64,000 bases of DNA from Halococcus salifodinae DSM 8989 (lineage in GTDB: Archaea; Halobacteriota; Halobacteria; Halobacteriales; Halococcaceae): positions 9,526-73,525 of the forward strand of contig NZ_AOME01000053.1 of the NCBI RefSeq assembly GCF_000336935.1, given 5' to 3'. The notes beneath the pieces were generated by a model, which did no database searches, was not told the DNA's origin, and saw only the letters and a list, made by a program, of their open reading frames with translations. This document shows, piece after piece, positions 1 through 8,463 of the stretch. How positions within the stretch are numbered: the stretch's first letter is position 1; every line of letters starts with the position of its first letter. A program made the translations under genes and the position numbers.

Positions 1-40
1 AAAACGACGCATCTCCTCGTTCTCGAACTGTTTCAGTCAT
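1..40 (-). CDS. Possible 5' end of a gene leaving the left edge
   Basis: An ATG on the minus strand at 38-40 opens a frame MTETVRERGDASF that runs off the window. Only 13 codons are visible, so no family can be assigned. The acidic/basic mix is compatible with a haloarchaeal N-terminus, but chance is a real alternative. About 225 nt separate it from the 3' end of the Trm56 gene, and I see no other gene in that gap. Confidence 0.25.
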   Translation of the reverse strand, partial: MTETVRERGDASF

Positions 41-265
41 GCCGGCGCAGCAACTGCCGACGAGTGGTTACGATCGTTCGCCGTCGCATGGAATCTGCGT
101 ATCTGAACACTACCCTCCCGTCCACCGATCCGTATATGCGGTTTCGGAACCGCCGTGAGCCGGAGTGGCGAACGGTCGAGACGCCGTTTTCGAACGACTT
201 CTTCGAGGGAGCTGAGCGTCGCATTACGGTACGATCACGCTCTTCGAGTGTGGTCAGCCGTCGCG

Positions 266-838
266 TTACTCCGATCGCTCCGTCCGCTCGGCGGTCGACG
301 AGTCGTCCGGATTCACGACACGTTTGCCACGCTCCTGCGGGACGACCGTTCGCTCGGCGTCCTCCCACTCCCGATCGAGCTCGCGGCCCTCGAACAGTCG
401 ATCGAGGAAGACGGCGAGCGAGGCGACCTCGGAGTGGGGCTGGTTGGTGACCCCGACGTTCCAGTCGGCGGCGTCGTACACCTCTCCAGCGACTTTCTCC
501 GCACCGACGACCACGAGTAGCGGTGCGGAGCGGTGGGCGGTCCGGATGTCGGGCGCACAGTCCTCGATCGGGAGACCGTACATCGTGAGATGAACCATCT
601 GTCCGTCCCACTCGCGGAGCAACGGTCGGTACGAGTCGCGTATCTCGACGTCGAACGGGCCGCCGAAGCGCTCGGTGATGTCGGAGACCGTCTCTTTTGG
701 TCCGTCGGCGCTGCCGGCGAAGATCACCCGATCAGCCCCGAGTGCGCGCGCAGTCAGACCGACGTGGGTGCTCATCCGTTCGTCGCGGCCCGGTCGATGG
801 CCGAGCCGGAGCACCCAGACCGGGGGTTCGTCCTGCAT
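266..838 (-). CDS. trm56: tRNA (cytidine(56)-2'-O)-methyltransferase, aTrm56
   Basis: Archaeal SPOUT-class enzyme that methylates the 2'-OH of C56 in the T-loop of tRNA using S-adenosylmethionine, in the cytoplasm. The 190-residue protein carries the family's N-terminal signature (RLGHRPGRDERMSTH, residues 11-25), the central VHLTMYGLP (82-90), and the C-terminal knot segments VVVGAEKVAGEVY (109-121) and NVGVTNQPHSEVA (127-139), which form the trefoil-knot cofactor site. Length is normal for the family. The tail after about residue 150 is charged and probably disordered. The start ATG lies directly before the conserved core. It sits 6 nt downstream of the DsbA-like gene's stop on the same strand, so the two may be co-transcribed. 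Confidence 0.93.
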   Translation of the reverse strand: MQDEPPVWVLRLGHRPGRDERMSTHVGLTARALGADRVIFAGSADGPKETVSDITERFGGPFDVEIRDSYRPLLREWDGQMVHLTMYGLPIEDCAPDIRTAHRSAPLLVVVGAEKVAGEVYDAADWNVGVTNQPHSEVASLAVFLDRLFEGRELDREWEDAERTVVPQERGKRVVNPDDSSTAERTERSE

Positions 839-844
839 GGCGTG

Positions 845-1477
845 CTATCGTGCCGACTCGATGGCCGAGCTGATCGCGTCGAAGGAGTACCCGGAGACGG
901 CGGTATCGTTGACGAAGACCGTCGGCGTCCCGGTCACGCCGCGCTGCTCGCCCTGGTCGCGATTCCCCATGACCGTCGATTCGTACGACTGGTTCATCGC
1001 GGCGGTGCGGACGGGCTCGGCTTCGAGATCGAGCTGGTTCGCCAGCGAGCCGTAGAGCTCCTCGCCGAGTGACGACTGATTCTCGAAGAGCAGACCGGCG
1101 TACCGCCAGAACGCCGCGTCGTCGGTACGGTCCTGCACCGCGCGGGCGGCGTTCGCCGCGTAGTTCGACTGGTCGTTGACGACGGGCATGTCCCAGTGTT
1201 CGTACCGGATCGTGCCGGAGTCGATGTACTCGGACTGGATCTGTGGCAGGACATCGACGTTGTACGTCCGGCAGTGCGAACACGCGAAGTCCTCGAAGAC
1301 CGCGACGGTCACGCTCGCCTCGGCGTCGCCCTTGACCGGGGCCGGGAGCGCATCGCCGCTCTGGCCGCTCGCGTTGCCCGAACTCCCGGAGCCTCCCGAC
1401 GCACCGCCACCGAGACAGCCGGCGAGCGCGGTCGTGGCGAGGCCGGCGACCCCGAGCAGCGCTCGGCGGCGATTCAT
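845..1477 (-). CDS. DsbA-family thioredoxin-fold lipoprotein
   Basis: Predicted surface-anchored thiol oxidoreductase (thioredoxin-like DSBA fold), likely making or reshuffling disulfides outside the membrane. The 210-residue protein starts MNRRRALLG and has a hydrophobic stretch ending LAGC (Cys21), the look of a Tat-exported haloarchaeal lipoprotein. A Gly/Ser-rich linker follows (22-40). The redox motif is CSHC (66-69) in the context FEDFACSHC, and a TGTP segment supplies the cis-proline near residue 180. The open frame continues upstream, but the signal peptide fixes the start at the ATG at 1477. It diverges from the epimerase gene. Confidence 0.85.
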   Translation of the reverse strand: MNRRRALLGVAGLATTALAGCLGGGASGGSGSSGNASGQSGDALPAPVKGDAEASVTVAVFEDFACSHCRTYNVDVLPQIQSEYIDSGTIRYEHWDMPVVNDQSNYAANAARAVQDRTDDAAFWRYAGLLFENQSSLGEELYGSLANQLDLEAEPVRTAAMNQSYESTVMGNRDQGEQRGVTGTPTVFVNDTAVSGYSFDAISSAIESAR

Positions 1478-1637
1478 CGACGGCGGCCGAGTCCCGTTCG
1501 AAGAATCTGCGACCGATCCTCGGGATGGTTCCATTGGTCGTTCTTTCACCGCAGCGGCCATAAATCCCGCGACACCGTCGCGAGGCGAACGCTCGCGGGA
1601 TCGGAAGACACATACTCGGTGGCTCGGCATCCGGGAT

Positions 1638-2567
1638 ATGGATTGTTCCGGCAAACGGCTGCTCGTGACCGGCGGGGCGGGTCTCGTGGGCTCGCATCTC
1701 GCGGCACGACTCGCCGATGACAACGAGGTGATCGTCGCGGACGACCTCTCGAAAGGCGATCGTGAGCGGGTTCCCGATGGGACCGAATTCGTCGAAGCCG
1801 ACATGACCGATCCCGACGACGTGGCACGGGTCGTCACCGACGATCTCGACGGCGTGTTCCACTTCGCGGCGTACACCGACACCAACTACGCGAACCCCCG
1901 CCAGCTGTTCGAGGAGAACGGCGCGATGACGTACAACGTCCTCGAACGCATGCACGAGGTCGGGGTCTCGAACATCGCCTTCACCTCCTCGTCGACGGTG
2001 TACGGCGAAGCGCCGATGCCGACGCCCGAGGATTACGCCCCGCTCGAACCCATCAGCATCTACGGCGCGAGCAAACTCGCCGACGAGGGCATCCTCTCGA
2101 CGTACGCTCACTCCCACGACTTCACGGTGTGGCTGTTCCGCTTTGCGAACATCGTCGGGCCACACCAGCGCGGCAACGTCGTGCCGGATTTCATCGAGAA
2201 GCTCGACGACGATCCCAGTGAGTTGGAGATCCTCGGCGACGGCCGCCAGGAGAAGTCCTACCTCCACGTCACGGACTGCGTCGAGGCCATCCAGCACGTT
2301 GTCGAACACGCCGACCAGTCGATGAACACCTACAACCTCGGAACGCGGACCACGACCTCGGTCACCCGGATCGCGGACATCGTCGCCGACGAGATGGGGC
2401 TCGATCCAGAGTACGCCTACACCGGCGGCGACCGCGGCTGGACCGGGGACGTTCCCCGGATGCGTCTCTCGGTCGAGAAGCTCGCCGCGCTCGGGTGGTC
2501 GCCCGAACTGTCGAGCGACGAAGCGGTCCGGCGCGGTGCGCGCGAGCTCATCGCGGAGCTGACCTGA
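1638..2567 (+). CDS. NAD-dependent epimerase/dehydratase (UDP-glucose 4-epimerase type)
   Basis: Extended short-chain dehydrogenase acting on a nucleotide sugar, presumably supplying sugars for glycans in the cytoplasm. The 309-residue protein has the NAD-binding GGAGLVGSH (12-20), Asp35 after the second strand, catalytic Ser in TSSSTVYG (116-123), and the YGASK pair Tyr142/Lys146. C-terminal residues SYLHVTDCVEAI match GalE-like epimerases. The exact sugar cannot be read from sequence. I chose the ATG just ahead of the Rossmann strand. The upstream open frame is antisense to the DsbA-like gene and has no coding look. Confidence 0.88.
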   Translation: MDCSGKRLLVTGGAGLVGSHLAARLADDNEVIVADDLSKGDRERVPDGTEFVEADMTDPDDVARVVTDDLDGVFHFAAYTDTNYANPRQLFEENGAMTYNVLERMHEVGVSNIAFTSSSTVYGEAPMPTPEDYAPLEPISIYGASKLADEGILSTYAHSHDFTVWLFRFANIVGPHQRGNVVPDFIEKLDDDPSELEILGDGRQEKSYLHVTDCVEAIQHVVEHADQSMNTYNLGTRTTTSVTRIADIVADEMGLDPEYAYTGGDRGWTGDVPRMRLSVEKLAALGWSPELSSDEAVRRGARELIAELT

Positions 2568-2609
2568 ACGCCATAGAACGGGCCCAAACGCGCCGCCGAG
2601 CCGATCGAC

Positions 2610-2942
2610 TCAGATCGTAAGCTCGGTTCGTGCTTCGCAGTCGTGATTCTCGGCTTCGAGGGTCGCTACGACGGTGTGGGTGCCCGTGTCTGGACTCCCC
2701 CATTCGCCCTCGTAGGTGACGGTCTCACCGGGTGCGAGCTCTTGGGATTGGAGCGCCTGGGTGAACATCCGTCCCTGTGACCACCGCCAGCGCTCGTCGT
2801 CGCCGTCGAGTACCGCGAAGTCCGCGGTGCAGGAGTCACGAAAGGAGAGCGTCGCGGGCTCGCTACCCTCGTTTTCGACGGTGAAGACGAACGCGACTCG
2901 ATCCTCGTCCGTCCGGGTGTCGAGCGTTCCGGTGAGCGTCAT
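2610..2942 (-). CDS. BsuPI-domain (intracellular proteinase inhibitor-like) protein
   Basis: Small 110-residue all-beta protein resembling the Bacillus intracellular proteinase inhibitor BsuPI. Visible hallmarks are VAFVFTVENEGSEPATLSF near residues 16-34, where two strands with an asparagine turn compare the protein to a neutral extracellular Ig-like fold, and LAPGETVTYEGEW near 68-80. No signal peptide is seen, so it is probably cytoplasmic. Whether it inhibits a protease is unknown; many archaeal members are uncharacterised. It converges with the epimerase gene, 42 nt between stops. Confidence 0.75.
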   Translation of the reverse strand: MTLTGTLDTRTDEDRVAFVFTVENEGSEPATLSFRDSCTADFAVLDGDDERWRWSQGRMFTQALQSQELAPGETVTYEGEWGSPDTGTHTVVATLEAENHDCEARTELTI

Positions 2943-3062
2943 GGCGCAGGGGTTCGGTGTGGAGCGACAAAACCGTATGGGCGGACGGCAGCGGGTAGTG
3001 CGGAACGGGAGTGACGGAGATGGAACGGCAGTGATTTGCCGACCGCTTGCCTATCGCACGGC

Positions 3063-3797
3063 GTGCAGGTCGTCGGCTACGATTCCCGGCCGGACGAGCC
3101 AGCCCTCCTGATCGCCGTGGCGGGCGACGTGCGCCGTGAGGCGCTGGCCCCCGGGACGAAACTCACCTACACGCTCGGTGAGCGTCACTGTGCAGGCACG
3201 ATCGACGGCGAGACGCACATCGCGTGCGACCGCGAGCGTGCGCCGTACTGTGAACTCCACACCGTGCCGTGGGCCGTGGCGAACAACCGCGATTCCGACG
3301 ACGAGCACGCGATCTACCTCGCGGCGTTCGCACCCCGGGTGTTCAAGGTGGGCGTCACCCGATCAGAGCGACTCGACACGAGGCTGCGCGAGCAGGGGGC
3401 CGACCGTGCCGCACACGTCGAGATCGCCCCGGACGGCCGGATCGCGCGCAAGCGCGAGACTGCGATCGCCGACGACCACGGTGTTACCGAGCGGGTGCGA
3501 GTGCCGACCAAAATTCGGGGACTCGCCGACATCGTGGATGTGGAGGCCTGGGACGAACTGCTTTCGACGTTCGAGGTCCGCGACGAGTTCGCCTTCGAGG
3601 ACGAACTCGATCTCGCCGAGCGTCCAGTCGCGGAGACGCTTCTCACCGGAACCGTGCGTGGCGTCAAGGGTCGTGTGCTGGTGCTCGATCACGCCGGGAC
3701 GACCTATGCAGTCGATCTCCGGAGTTTGGTTGGCCACGAACTCACGACCGGCGCGACCGACCGGACGCTCCAGGCCAGCCTCACCGGGTTTCAGTGA
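3063..3797 (+). CDS. DUF2797 family protein
   Basis: Conserved protein of unknown function found in haloarchaea and some bacteria. With the GTG start at 3063 it begins MQVVGYDSRPDEPALL and is 244 residues long; an upstream in-frame TTG at 3036 would add nine residues but does not fit the family's N-terminus. Visible features are two Cys/His clusters (ERHCAGTIDGETHIACDRE and PYCELH), suggesting a metal site, the central AIYLAAFAPRVFKVGVT block, which resembles a GIY-YIG-like beta-alpha core, and a conserved C-terminal beta segment. No signal peptide or membrane span. No functional partner is evident nearby. Confidence 0.8.
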   Translation: MQVVGYDSRPDEPALLIAVAGDVRREALAPGTKLTYTLGERHCAGTIDGETHIACDRERAPYCELHTVPWAVANNRDSDDEHAIYLAAFAPRVFKVGVTRSERLDTRLREQGADRAAHVEIAPDGRIARKRETAIADDHGVTERVRVPTKIRGLADIVDVEAWDELLSTFEVRDEFAFEDELDLAERPVAETLLTGTVRGVKGRVLVLDHAGTTYAVDLRSLVGHELTTGATDRTLQASLTGFQ

Positions 3798-3849
3798 GGG
3801 GGCGACCGGTCACCGAACGCTTTTCCGACGGGCCGGCGAACTCGGGCGC

Positions 3850-4293
3850 ATGGCGAACGACGAACCTGACGACGAAAGCGTCGACACCACGGAGACGGAC
3901 ACCGAGCCCGACGCGAGCGAGGACGAGCAGTCCTTCCGCGATCGCGTCGAGGAGATCCGCGAGCAGCGCGCCGAGGAAGGCGAGCGCGAGGGTGACGACG
4001 ATCGGAGCCGCGAGGAGCGCATGGAGGAGATGATGGGCGGCGGTGGCGGTCCCGGCGGCGGCATGGGTGGCGGCGGCAACCCGTTCGCCCAGATGATGGG
4101 CGGCATGATGGGCGGCGGTGGCGGTCCCGGCGGCGGCATGGGCGGGATGGGCGGCGGTCCCGGTGCGGGGCCTGGCGGTCCCAGCGAGGAGGGCGGCAAC
4201 GAGGAGATGGTCCGCGAACTCCGCCAGCTCCGCGACGAAGTCCACGACGTCCGCCGGACGCTCGAACGGATCGCCGACGCACTCGAAGACTGA
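3850..4293 (+). CDS. Acidic protein with Gly/Met-rich middle and C-terminal coiled coil
   Basis: No assigned function. The 147-residue protein has three parts: a highly acidic, charged N-terminal helix region (1-60, ending SREERMEEMM); a Gly/Met/Pro-rich segment (60-118) of repeated MMGGGGGPGGGMGG units; and a C-terminal predicted coiled coil (119-147) of the form MVRELRQLRDEVHDVRRTLERIADAL, broken here only by normal heptads. A 38-bp exact DNA repeat at 4030-4067 and 4105-4142 underlies two of the Gly/Met units. The composition resembles the linker of DnaJ proteins such as the one at 23.1 kb, but no J domain is present. Probably cytoplasmic. Confidence 0.7.
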   Translation: MANDEPDDESVDTTETDTEPDASEDEQSFRDRVEEIREQRAEEGEREGDDDRSREERMEEMMGGGGGPGGGMGGGGNPFAQMMGGMMGGGGGPGGGMGGMGGGPGAGPGGPSEEGGNEEMVRELRQLRDEVHDVRRTLERIADALED

Positions 4294-4381
4294 ACGGTCG
4301 TCGTCATTCGCAACGCGGTTTTCTTTGCGGTAGCAGAGATTCGATAGCCGAGTTGAAAAGCGAGCCGACGCTACACGTCGC

Positions 4382-4852
4382 ATGGTCGAGTGGTCGGCGG
4401 TCGCGTCCGGCATCGGCGTGGTGCTCGCAGCGGTCGTGGTCGGCCTTACGGTCGCGTTGCCCGAAGCGGTGTGGCCGATCGCGATCGGTGCGGTGCTCGC
4501 TACCGGGTTCGGCTGTGGCTACGTCGCCGGCCGCCGGTCGGGCGGTCGCTGGCGGGCGCGGGCACGTACCGGCAGTCTCGCAGGAGCACTCGGTGGTGCC
4601 GTGCTCGCGGCCGTCCTCTGGGCGAGCATGAGCAGAGCCGTGCCGCGCGTCGCAGACAGCACGTTCTGGGCGATCAACGACGTGATCGCGGCCAACACGA
4701 TCGGGATCGAGCGGTTCCCGTGGCTCTACACCGGGAACACGCTGTTCGTGCCACTACTCGTGTTCGTGGTCTGCCTGTTCGCCGTCGAAGGCTGGATCGC
4801 CGGTGGCGTCACGTCCGGGACCCTCGATCGGTCGCCGGCGCGCTCCCGGTAG
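4382..4852 (+). CDS. Small integral membrane protein (DUF5518-like)
   Basis: A 156-residue membrane protein of unknown role. The first two hydrophobic helices (about 5-28 and 30-50) are followed by a basic loop RRSGGRWRARART, a Gly/Ala-rich helix (66-82), a polar outside-like segment, and a last strong helix (about 120-142). The pattern of adjacent Gly-rich helices resembles the haloarchaeal DUF5518-type proteins, an assignment made by look only. It stands alone between two unrelated genes. Confidence 0.65.
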   Translation: MVEWSAVASGIGVVLAAVVVGLTVALPEAVWPIAIGAVLATGFGCGYVAGRRSGGRWRARARTGSLAGALGGAVLAAVLWASMSRAVPRVADSTFWAINDVIAANTIGIERFPWLYTGNTLFVPLLVFVVCLFAVEGWIAGGVTSGTLDRSPARSR

Positions 4853-4898
4853 TCCTCTCGTCACCTGACGGACGACCGGTGATCGATCGTCGCCGCGT

Positions 4899-5465
4899 TC
4901 AGTCGGGAAAGCCGCTACCGAGCTCGATCGATTCGTCCTCTTGGCACTCGCCGACGAGCTTCGCGGGGTTGCCGACGACGGTGCAGTTCGGCGGCACCGA
5001 CTCCAACACGACGGATCCGGCCCCGACGCTCGCGCCCTCGCCGATGGTGATGGGCCCCAACACCGTCGCATTCGAGCCGACGGTCGCGCCGTCTTCGAGG
5101 GTCGGGTGGCGCTTTTTGTCCTCCAGCGAGTCGCCACCGAGAGTCACACCCTGATAGAGCATGGCGTCGTCACCGATCTCTGCTGTCTCGCCGATCACGA
5201 TGCCCGCGCCGTGATCGATGAAGAATCGATCGCCGATCTCGGCCCCTGGGTGGATCTCGACGCCGGTGAGAAAGCGAGCGATATGGGAGAGGAGTCGTCC
5301 AGCGAGGCGGTGGTCGCGCTTCCAGAGCGCGTTGGCGATCCGGTAGGCCCAGATGGCGTGGAGCCCCGGATACGCGAGGAGCACCTCGATCGTGTCCTTC
5401 GCCGCAGGGTCCTTGGTGAACGCCGTCCGGACGTCCTCCCGGATTCGGTCGAGGAACGAGAGCAT
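4899..5465 (-). CDS. cysE: Serine O-acetyltransferase
   Basis: Transfers acetyl from acetyl-CoA to L-serine, the first step of cysteine synthesis, in the cytoplasm. The 188-residue protein has the N-terminal helical domain (1-75, including AIWAYRIANALWKR) followed by left-handed beta-helix hexapeptide repeats with the CysE signature GAEIGDRFFIDHGAGIVIGETAEIGD and LYQGVTLGG, and the VGNPAKLVG ending. His in IDHG is the expected catalytic base. It is of the short CysE type that lacks part of the long bacterial N-terminal domain. The ATG at 5465 is preceded by a TATA element about 30 nt away. Confidence 0.93.
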   Translation of the reverse strand: MLSFLDRIREDVRTAFTKDPAAKDTIEVLLAYPGLHAIWAYRIANALWKRDHRLAGRLLSHIARFLTGVEIHPGAEIGDRFFIDHGAGIVIGETAEIGDDAMLYQGVTLGGDSLEDKKRHPTLEDGATVGSNATVLGPITIGEGASVGAGSVVLESVPPNCTVVGNPAKLVGECQEDESIELGSGFPD

Positions 5466-5490
5466 GCGTGTCCGACTCAAGGAGACGACG

Positions 5491-5499
5491 GCGGATAAG
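5491..5499 (-). promoter_or_regulatory. TATA element of cysE
   Basis: On the minus strand this reads GCTTATCCG, centred about 30 nt upstream of the cysE ATG, which places transcription start close to the start codon (leaderless or nearly so). Confidence 0.5.
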
Positions 5500-5606
5500 C
5501 GGTCGGTATGTGGGTCCGTTTTGCCTCGATACCGTGGATCGAACGACTGTTCGGGAAGCGGCGGCCGTGGCGGAACAGTAAAGAAACACGGCCCGAACGA
5601 ACGTTC

Positions 5607-6749
5607 ATGGACTTCAGCCGGTCGGCCGAGCAGAAACAGATCGCGGAGATGGTCGCGGAGTTCGTCGACGAGGAGATCAAACCCCGTGCAGCCGAAATCG
5701 ACCACGAGGACGAGTTCCCGCACGATCTCGTCGACGAGATGGCGGAGCTGGGACTCATGGGAATGCCGTTCCCCGAGGAGTACGGCGGCGCGGGACTCGA
5801 CTATCACTCCTATGCGATCGGACTCTCGGAGATCGCACGGGGTTCGGGCGGGCTCGGTACCGTGGTCGCCGCCCACATCAGCCTCGCGGGCAACATGCTC
5901 TACGAGTTCGGTTCCGAATCCCAGAAAGAGGAGTACCTGACGCCGCTCGCGGAAGGGGAAGACATCGGCGCGTTCGCGCTCTCGGAGGCGGGCGCGGGCA
6001 GCGACGTGCCCGCGATGGAGACCACGGCAGAGAAAGACGGCGACGAGTACGTGGTCGACGGCGGCAAGCTCTGGATTTCCAATGGCTCGGTCGCCGACAC
6101 CGTCACCCTGTTCGCGAAAACCGATCCCGACGCGGGTAACAAGGGGATCTCCTCGTTCGTCGTCCGTCCCGACGAGGACGACGGCTTTCACGTCGAGGGG
6201 ACCGAGGACAAGCTCGGCGACAAGGGCTGTCCGACCGCGGAGCTGCGCTTCGACGGAATGCGCATCCCCGAGGAACGGCGACTCGGCGAGGAAGGCCGCG
6301 GGTTCGTCCACGCGCTCAAGACCCTCAATGGCGGTCGGATCACGATCGCCGCCCGCGGGGTGGGGATCGCCCAGGCCGCCCTCGACGAGGCGCTCCAGTA
6401 TTCGCAGGACCGCGAACAGTTCGACCAGCCCATCAGCGACTTCCAGACCATCCAGCACAAGCTCGCGGATATGGACACCAAGCTCCAGGCCGCCCGGCTG
6501 TTGATGCACCAGGCGGCCGACCTGAAGATCCGTGGCGAGGACTACAGAAAGGAAGCCTCCCAGGCGAAGCTCTACGCCAGCGAGATCAGCAGAGAAGTCG
6601 CGAACGAGGGCATCCAGATCCACGGCGGCTACGGCTACACCAAGGACTTCCCCGCCGAGCGCTTCTACCGGGACGCCAAGCTCAACGAGATCTACGAGGG
6701 CACGAGCGAGGTGCTCAGAAACACGATCGCCCAGCAACTGCTCGACTGA
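5607..6749 (+). CDS. Acyl-CoA dehydrogenase
   Basis: FAD-dependent alpha,beta-dehydrogenation of an acyl-CoA thioester, feeding electrons to ETF. At 380 residues it is full length: N-terminal alpha domain (1-120), middle beta domain with FALSEAGAGSD and LWISNG, and C-terminal helical domain with QTIQHKLADM and the QIHGGYGYTKDFPAERFYRD motif. Glu364 in IYEGTSE is the expected catalytic base of the short/medium-chain type. Substrate length cannot be read. The ATG at 5607 begins MDFSRSAEQ, matching the family, with a weak TATA (AGTAAAGA) about 29 nt upstream. A second paralogue lies at 32.9-34.0 kb, on the opposite strand. Confidence 0.93.
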   Translation: MDFSRSAEQKQIAEMVAEFVDEEIKPRAAEIDHEDEFPHDLVDEMAELGLMGMPFPEEYGGAGLDYHSYAIGLSEIARGSGGLGTVVAAHISLAGNMLYEFGSESQKEEYLTPLAEGEDIGAFALSEAGAGSDVPAMETTAEKDGDEYVVDGGKLWISNGSVADTVTLFAKTDPDAGNKGISSFVVRPDEDDGFHVEGTEDKLGDKGCPTAELRFDGMRIPEERRLGEEGRGFVHALKTLNGGRITIAARGVGIAQAALDEALQYSQDREQFDQPISDFQTIQHKLADMDTKLQAARLLMHQAADLKIRGEDYRKEASQAKLYASEISREVANEGIQIHGGYGYTKDFPAERFYRDAKLNEIYEGTSEVLRNTIAQQLLD

Positions 6750-6775
6750 CGGCCGAAACGCCGCTGGGGATCTCG

Positions 6776-7090
6776 CTACACGACCTGCCTGACCGCCAGC
6801 ACGGTCCCGACGCCGACCGCGAGCGACAGCAACAGGTTCCCGGTTTTGCGGGCGACCGCGACAGTGGTGGCTGCGGCGATCCACTCGGGAACGCCGCCCT
6901 TGGCGAGCGCAGGCGCGACGAAGGCGACGACGACCGCACCCGGAAGGACGTCGAGTCCGGCTTCGGCCCGTTCGGAGAGGTCGACGCGACCCACCAGCCA
7001 GAGCCCGCCGGCCTTGGTGGCGTACGTGACGAGCGCCATCCCGGCGACGAGGGTGAGCACTGCCGGATCGAGTGCGAGTGCGCTACCCAT
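6776..7090 (-). CDS. azlD: AzlD-family branched-chain amino acid transport subunit
   Basis: Small membrane subunit (104 residues, three to four hydrophobic helices) of the AzlCD/LIV-E type exporter for branched-chain amino acids. Family features are the early TYATKAGGLWLVGR segment and LPGAVVVAFVAPAL. Its start overlaps the end of azlC by 8 bp, so the two are translationally coupled and the product should act with AzlC in the cytoplasmic membrane. Confidence 0.85.
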   Translation of the reverse strand: MGSALALDPAVLTLVAGMALVTYATKAGGLWLVGRVDLSERAEAGLDVLPGAVVVAFVAPALAKGGVPEWIAAATTVAVARKTGNLLLSLAVGVGTVLAVRQVV

Positions 7091-7862
7091 CGTGAGTCAC
7101 CATCTCGATCCCAGCACCGGCGAGCGCACCGACGATGACGTACCACTCGCCGGGAAGGACGGCGTTCGTGGCGAGCGCGACGCCAGCGGCAGCAAGCCAC
7201 GGTCGGACGGACTCGCGACCCTCCCAGAGTCCGGCGGCGAGCGTGAGGAAGAGCGCGATCACGACGAAGTCGAGCCCGTACTGTGCGGGGTCGCCAACGA
7301 GATCGCCAGCAGTCACGCCGACGACGGTCGCGACGATCCACAGTCCCCAGAGAATCAGTCCGCTACCGAGGAGGAACGCACCCCGTCGGCTGCCCGCCCG
7401 GAGCGTCGCGATCGTGAGCGCCCAGTTCTCGTCGGCGGTGAAGAAGACGCTGCCGTAGGCTGCACGCGGCGAGAGGTGGCGAAACCACGGCCGGAGCGCG
7501 GCCCCGAGCAGGAGATACCGGAGGTTGACGATCCCGACCGTGGCGACGACGGTGATCGCTGGGACTGAATCTGCCCAGAGCTCGACCGCGATGAGCTGTG
7601 CGGCCCCCGCAAGCACAGTCGCGCTCATCAGCCCGGCCTCCGCGACGCTCAGCCCGGCACGGCCGGCGAGCACGCCGAAGACGACGCCGTAGCCCGCGAC
7701 GCCGATCGCGACCGGGAACCCGGTGACGAACCCCTCACGGACGCCCGCGAGCGTGAACGTGACGTCCCCTCTCTCGCTCGAAGGCGTCGATCGCGGGGTC
7801 GTCTCGTTCGTCGAGTCCCGGTCCGTCGCGGCTCGCTCCCTCGACGTGTCGGTGTCAGCCAC
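7083..7862 (-). CDS. azlC: AzlC-family branched-chain amino acid exporter subunit
   Basis: Large subunit (259 residues) of an AzlCD exporter. After a hydrophilic, Thr/Ser/Asp-rich N-terminal extension (1-35), the AzlC core begins GVREGFVTGFPVAIGVAGYGVVFG-like sequence, with further helices including GAAQLIAVELWA, NLRYLLLGAALRPWF and FFTADENWAL, all typical. Start is GTG at 7862; an internal start closer to the core cannot be excluded because haloarchaeal members often have variable tails. Transported substrate is inferred from the family. Confidence 0.87.
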   Translation of the reverse strand: MADTDTSRERAATDRDSTNETTPRSTPSSERGDVTFTLAGVREGFVTGFPVAIGVAGYGVVFGVLAGRAGLSVAEAGLMSATVLAGAAQLIAVELWADSVPAITVVATVGIVNLRYLLLGAALRPWFRHLSPRAAYGSVFFTADENWALTIATLRAGSRRGAFLLGSGLILWGLWIVATVVGVTAGDLVGDPAQYGLDFVVIALFLTLAAGLWEGRESVRPWLAAAGVALATNAVLPGEWYVIVGALAGAGIEMVTHDG

Positions 7863-7990
7863 GATCGTCCCCTCGTGCGATGACGGTCATCGTGAGATCG
7901 CACGATCGCACCGTGGATAACCGCTTTGTGAACCGCGGTCGTCGACCGGGGACCCACGTGCTTTTGCTGTGGCCCGACGAACACGAATCG

Positions 7991-8266
7991 ATGACCGACG
8001 GGACCGCCGAGGCGAACGGTATCACCGCCCGCTACACCGAAACCGAGACCGAGCGCGTGCTCGCGTTCGAGTCCGAGGGGCAGACTGCAGCGATCGCCCA
8101 GAACCGCGAAGGATACGCGATGCTCAAGGTGCGACCGACAGTCGAAAGCGACGAACTCGAACGGTACTACGGGTTCGACATGGCGCTCGACCACGCCGCC
8201 GAACTTCTGGGGGCATCGCCGAACGATCTTCCGGTGCCCGATCCCGCTGCCGACATGGGGATGTAG
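7991..8266 (+). CDS. Conserved haloarchaeal protein, 91 residues
   Basis: Unknown function. A compact acidic protein starting MTDGTAEANGITARYTE with alternating beta pattern (ERVLAFESEGQTAAIAQ, GYAMLKVRPT) and a C-terminal helix FDMALDHAAELLGASP, ending in a Pro/Asp-rich tail. No Cys, signal or membrane span. It converges with the 46-residue membrane protein gene, 4 nt between stops. Confidence 0.7.
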   Translation: MTDGTAEANGITARYTETETERVLAFESEGQTAAIAQNREGYAMLKVRPTVESDELERYYGFDMALDHAAELLGASPNDLPVPDPAADMGM

Positions 8267-8270
8267 CCCA

Positions 8271-8411
8271 TTAGATCGCGGTGAAGACGAGATACGGCAC
8301 GGCGAACAGCAGGACTGTCATCACGAGGAGGATGGCACCGTAGCCGACGAACGTCCCGAGAACGGTCCGCCACGAGGGATGGTCGACCCCACCGGGGAGA
8401 TACTGGTTCAT
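8271..8411 (-). CDS. 46-residue single-span membrane protein
   Basis: Translating the minus strand from the ATG at 8411 gives MNQYLPGGVDHPSWRTVLGT, then a hydrophobic span (about residues 17-43, with FVGYGAILLVMTVLLF) and stop TAA at 8271. The N-terminal MNQYLPGGVDHPSWRTV pattern is one I recognise in very small conserved haloarchaeal proteins. Function unknown; a regulatory or structural role in the membrane is possible. A TATA element lies 27 nt upstream, supporting that it is expressed as a leaderless mRNA. Confidence 0.75.
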   Translation of the reverse strand: MNQYLPGGVDHPSWRTVLGTFVGYGAILLVMTVLLFAVPYLVFTAI

Positions 8412-8433
8412 ATCCGATGGAGTGCCTGCTGGG

Positions 8434-8442
8434 GCTTAAATC
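8434..8442 (-). promoter_or_regulatory. TATA element of the 46-residue protein gene
   Basis: Minus-strand GATTTAAGC centred 27 nt upstream of the ATG at 8411, the standard haloarchaeal leaderless spacing. Confidence 0.55.
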
Positions 8443-8463
8443 CCACAGCCGTCGGAATCTCGA

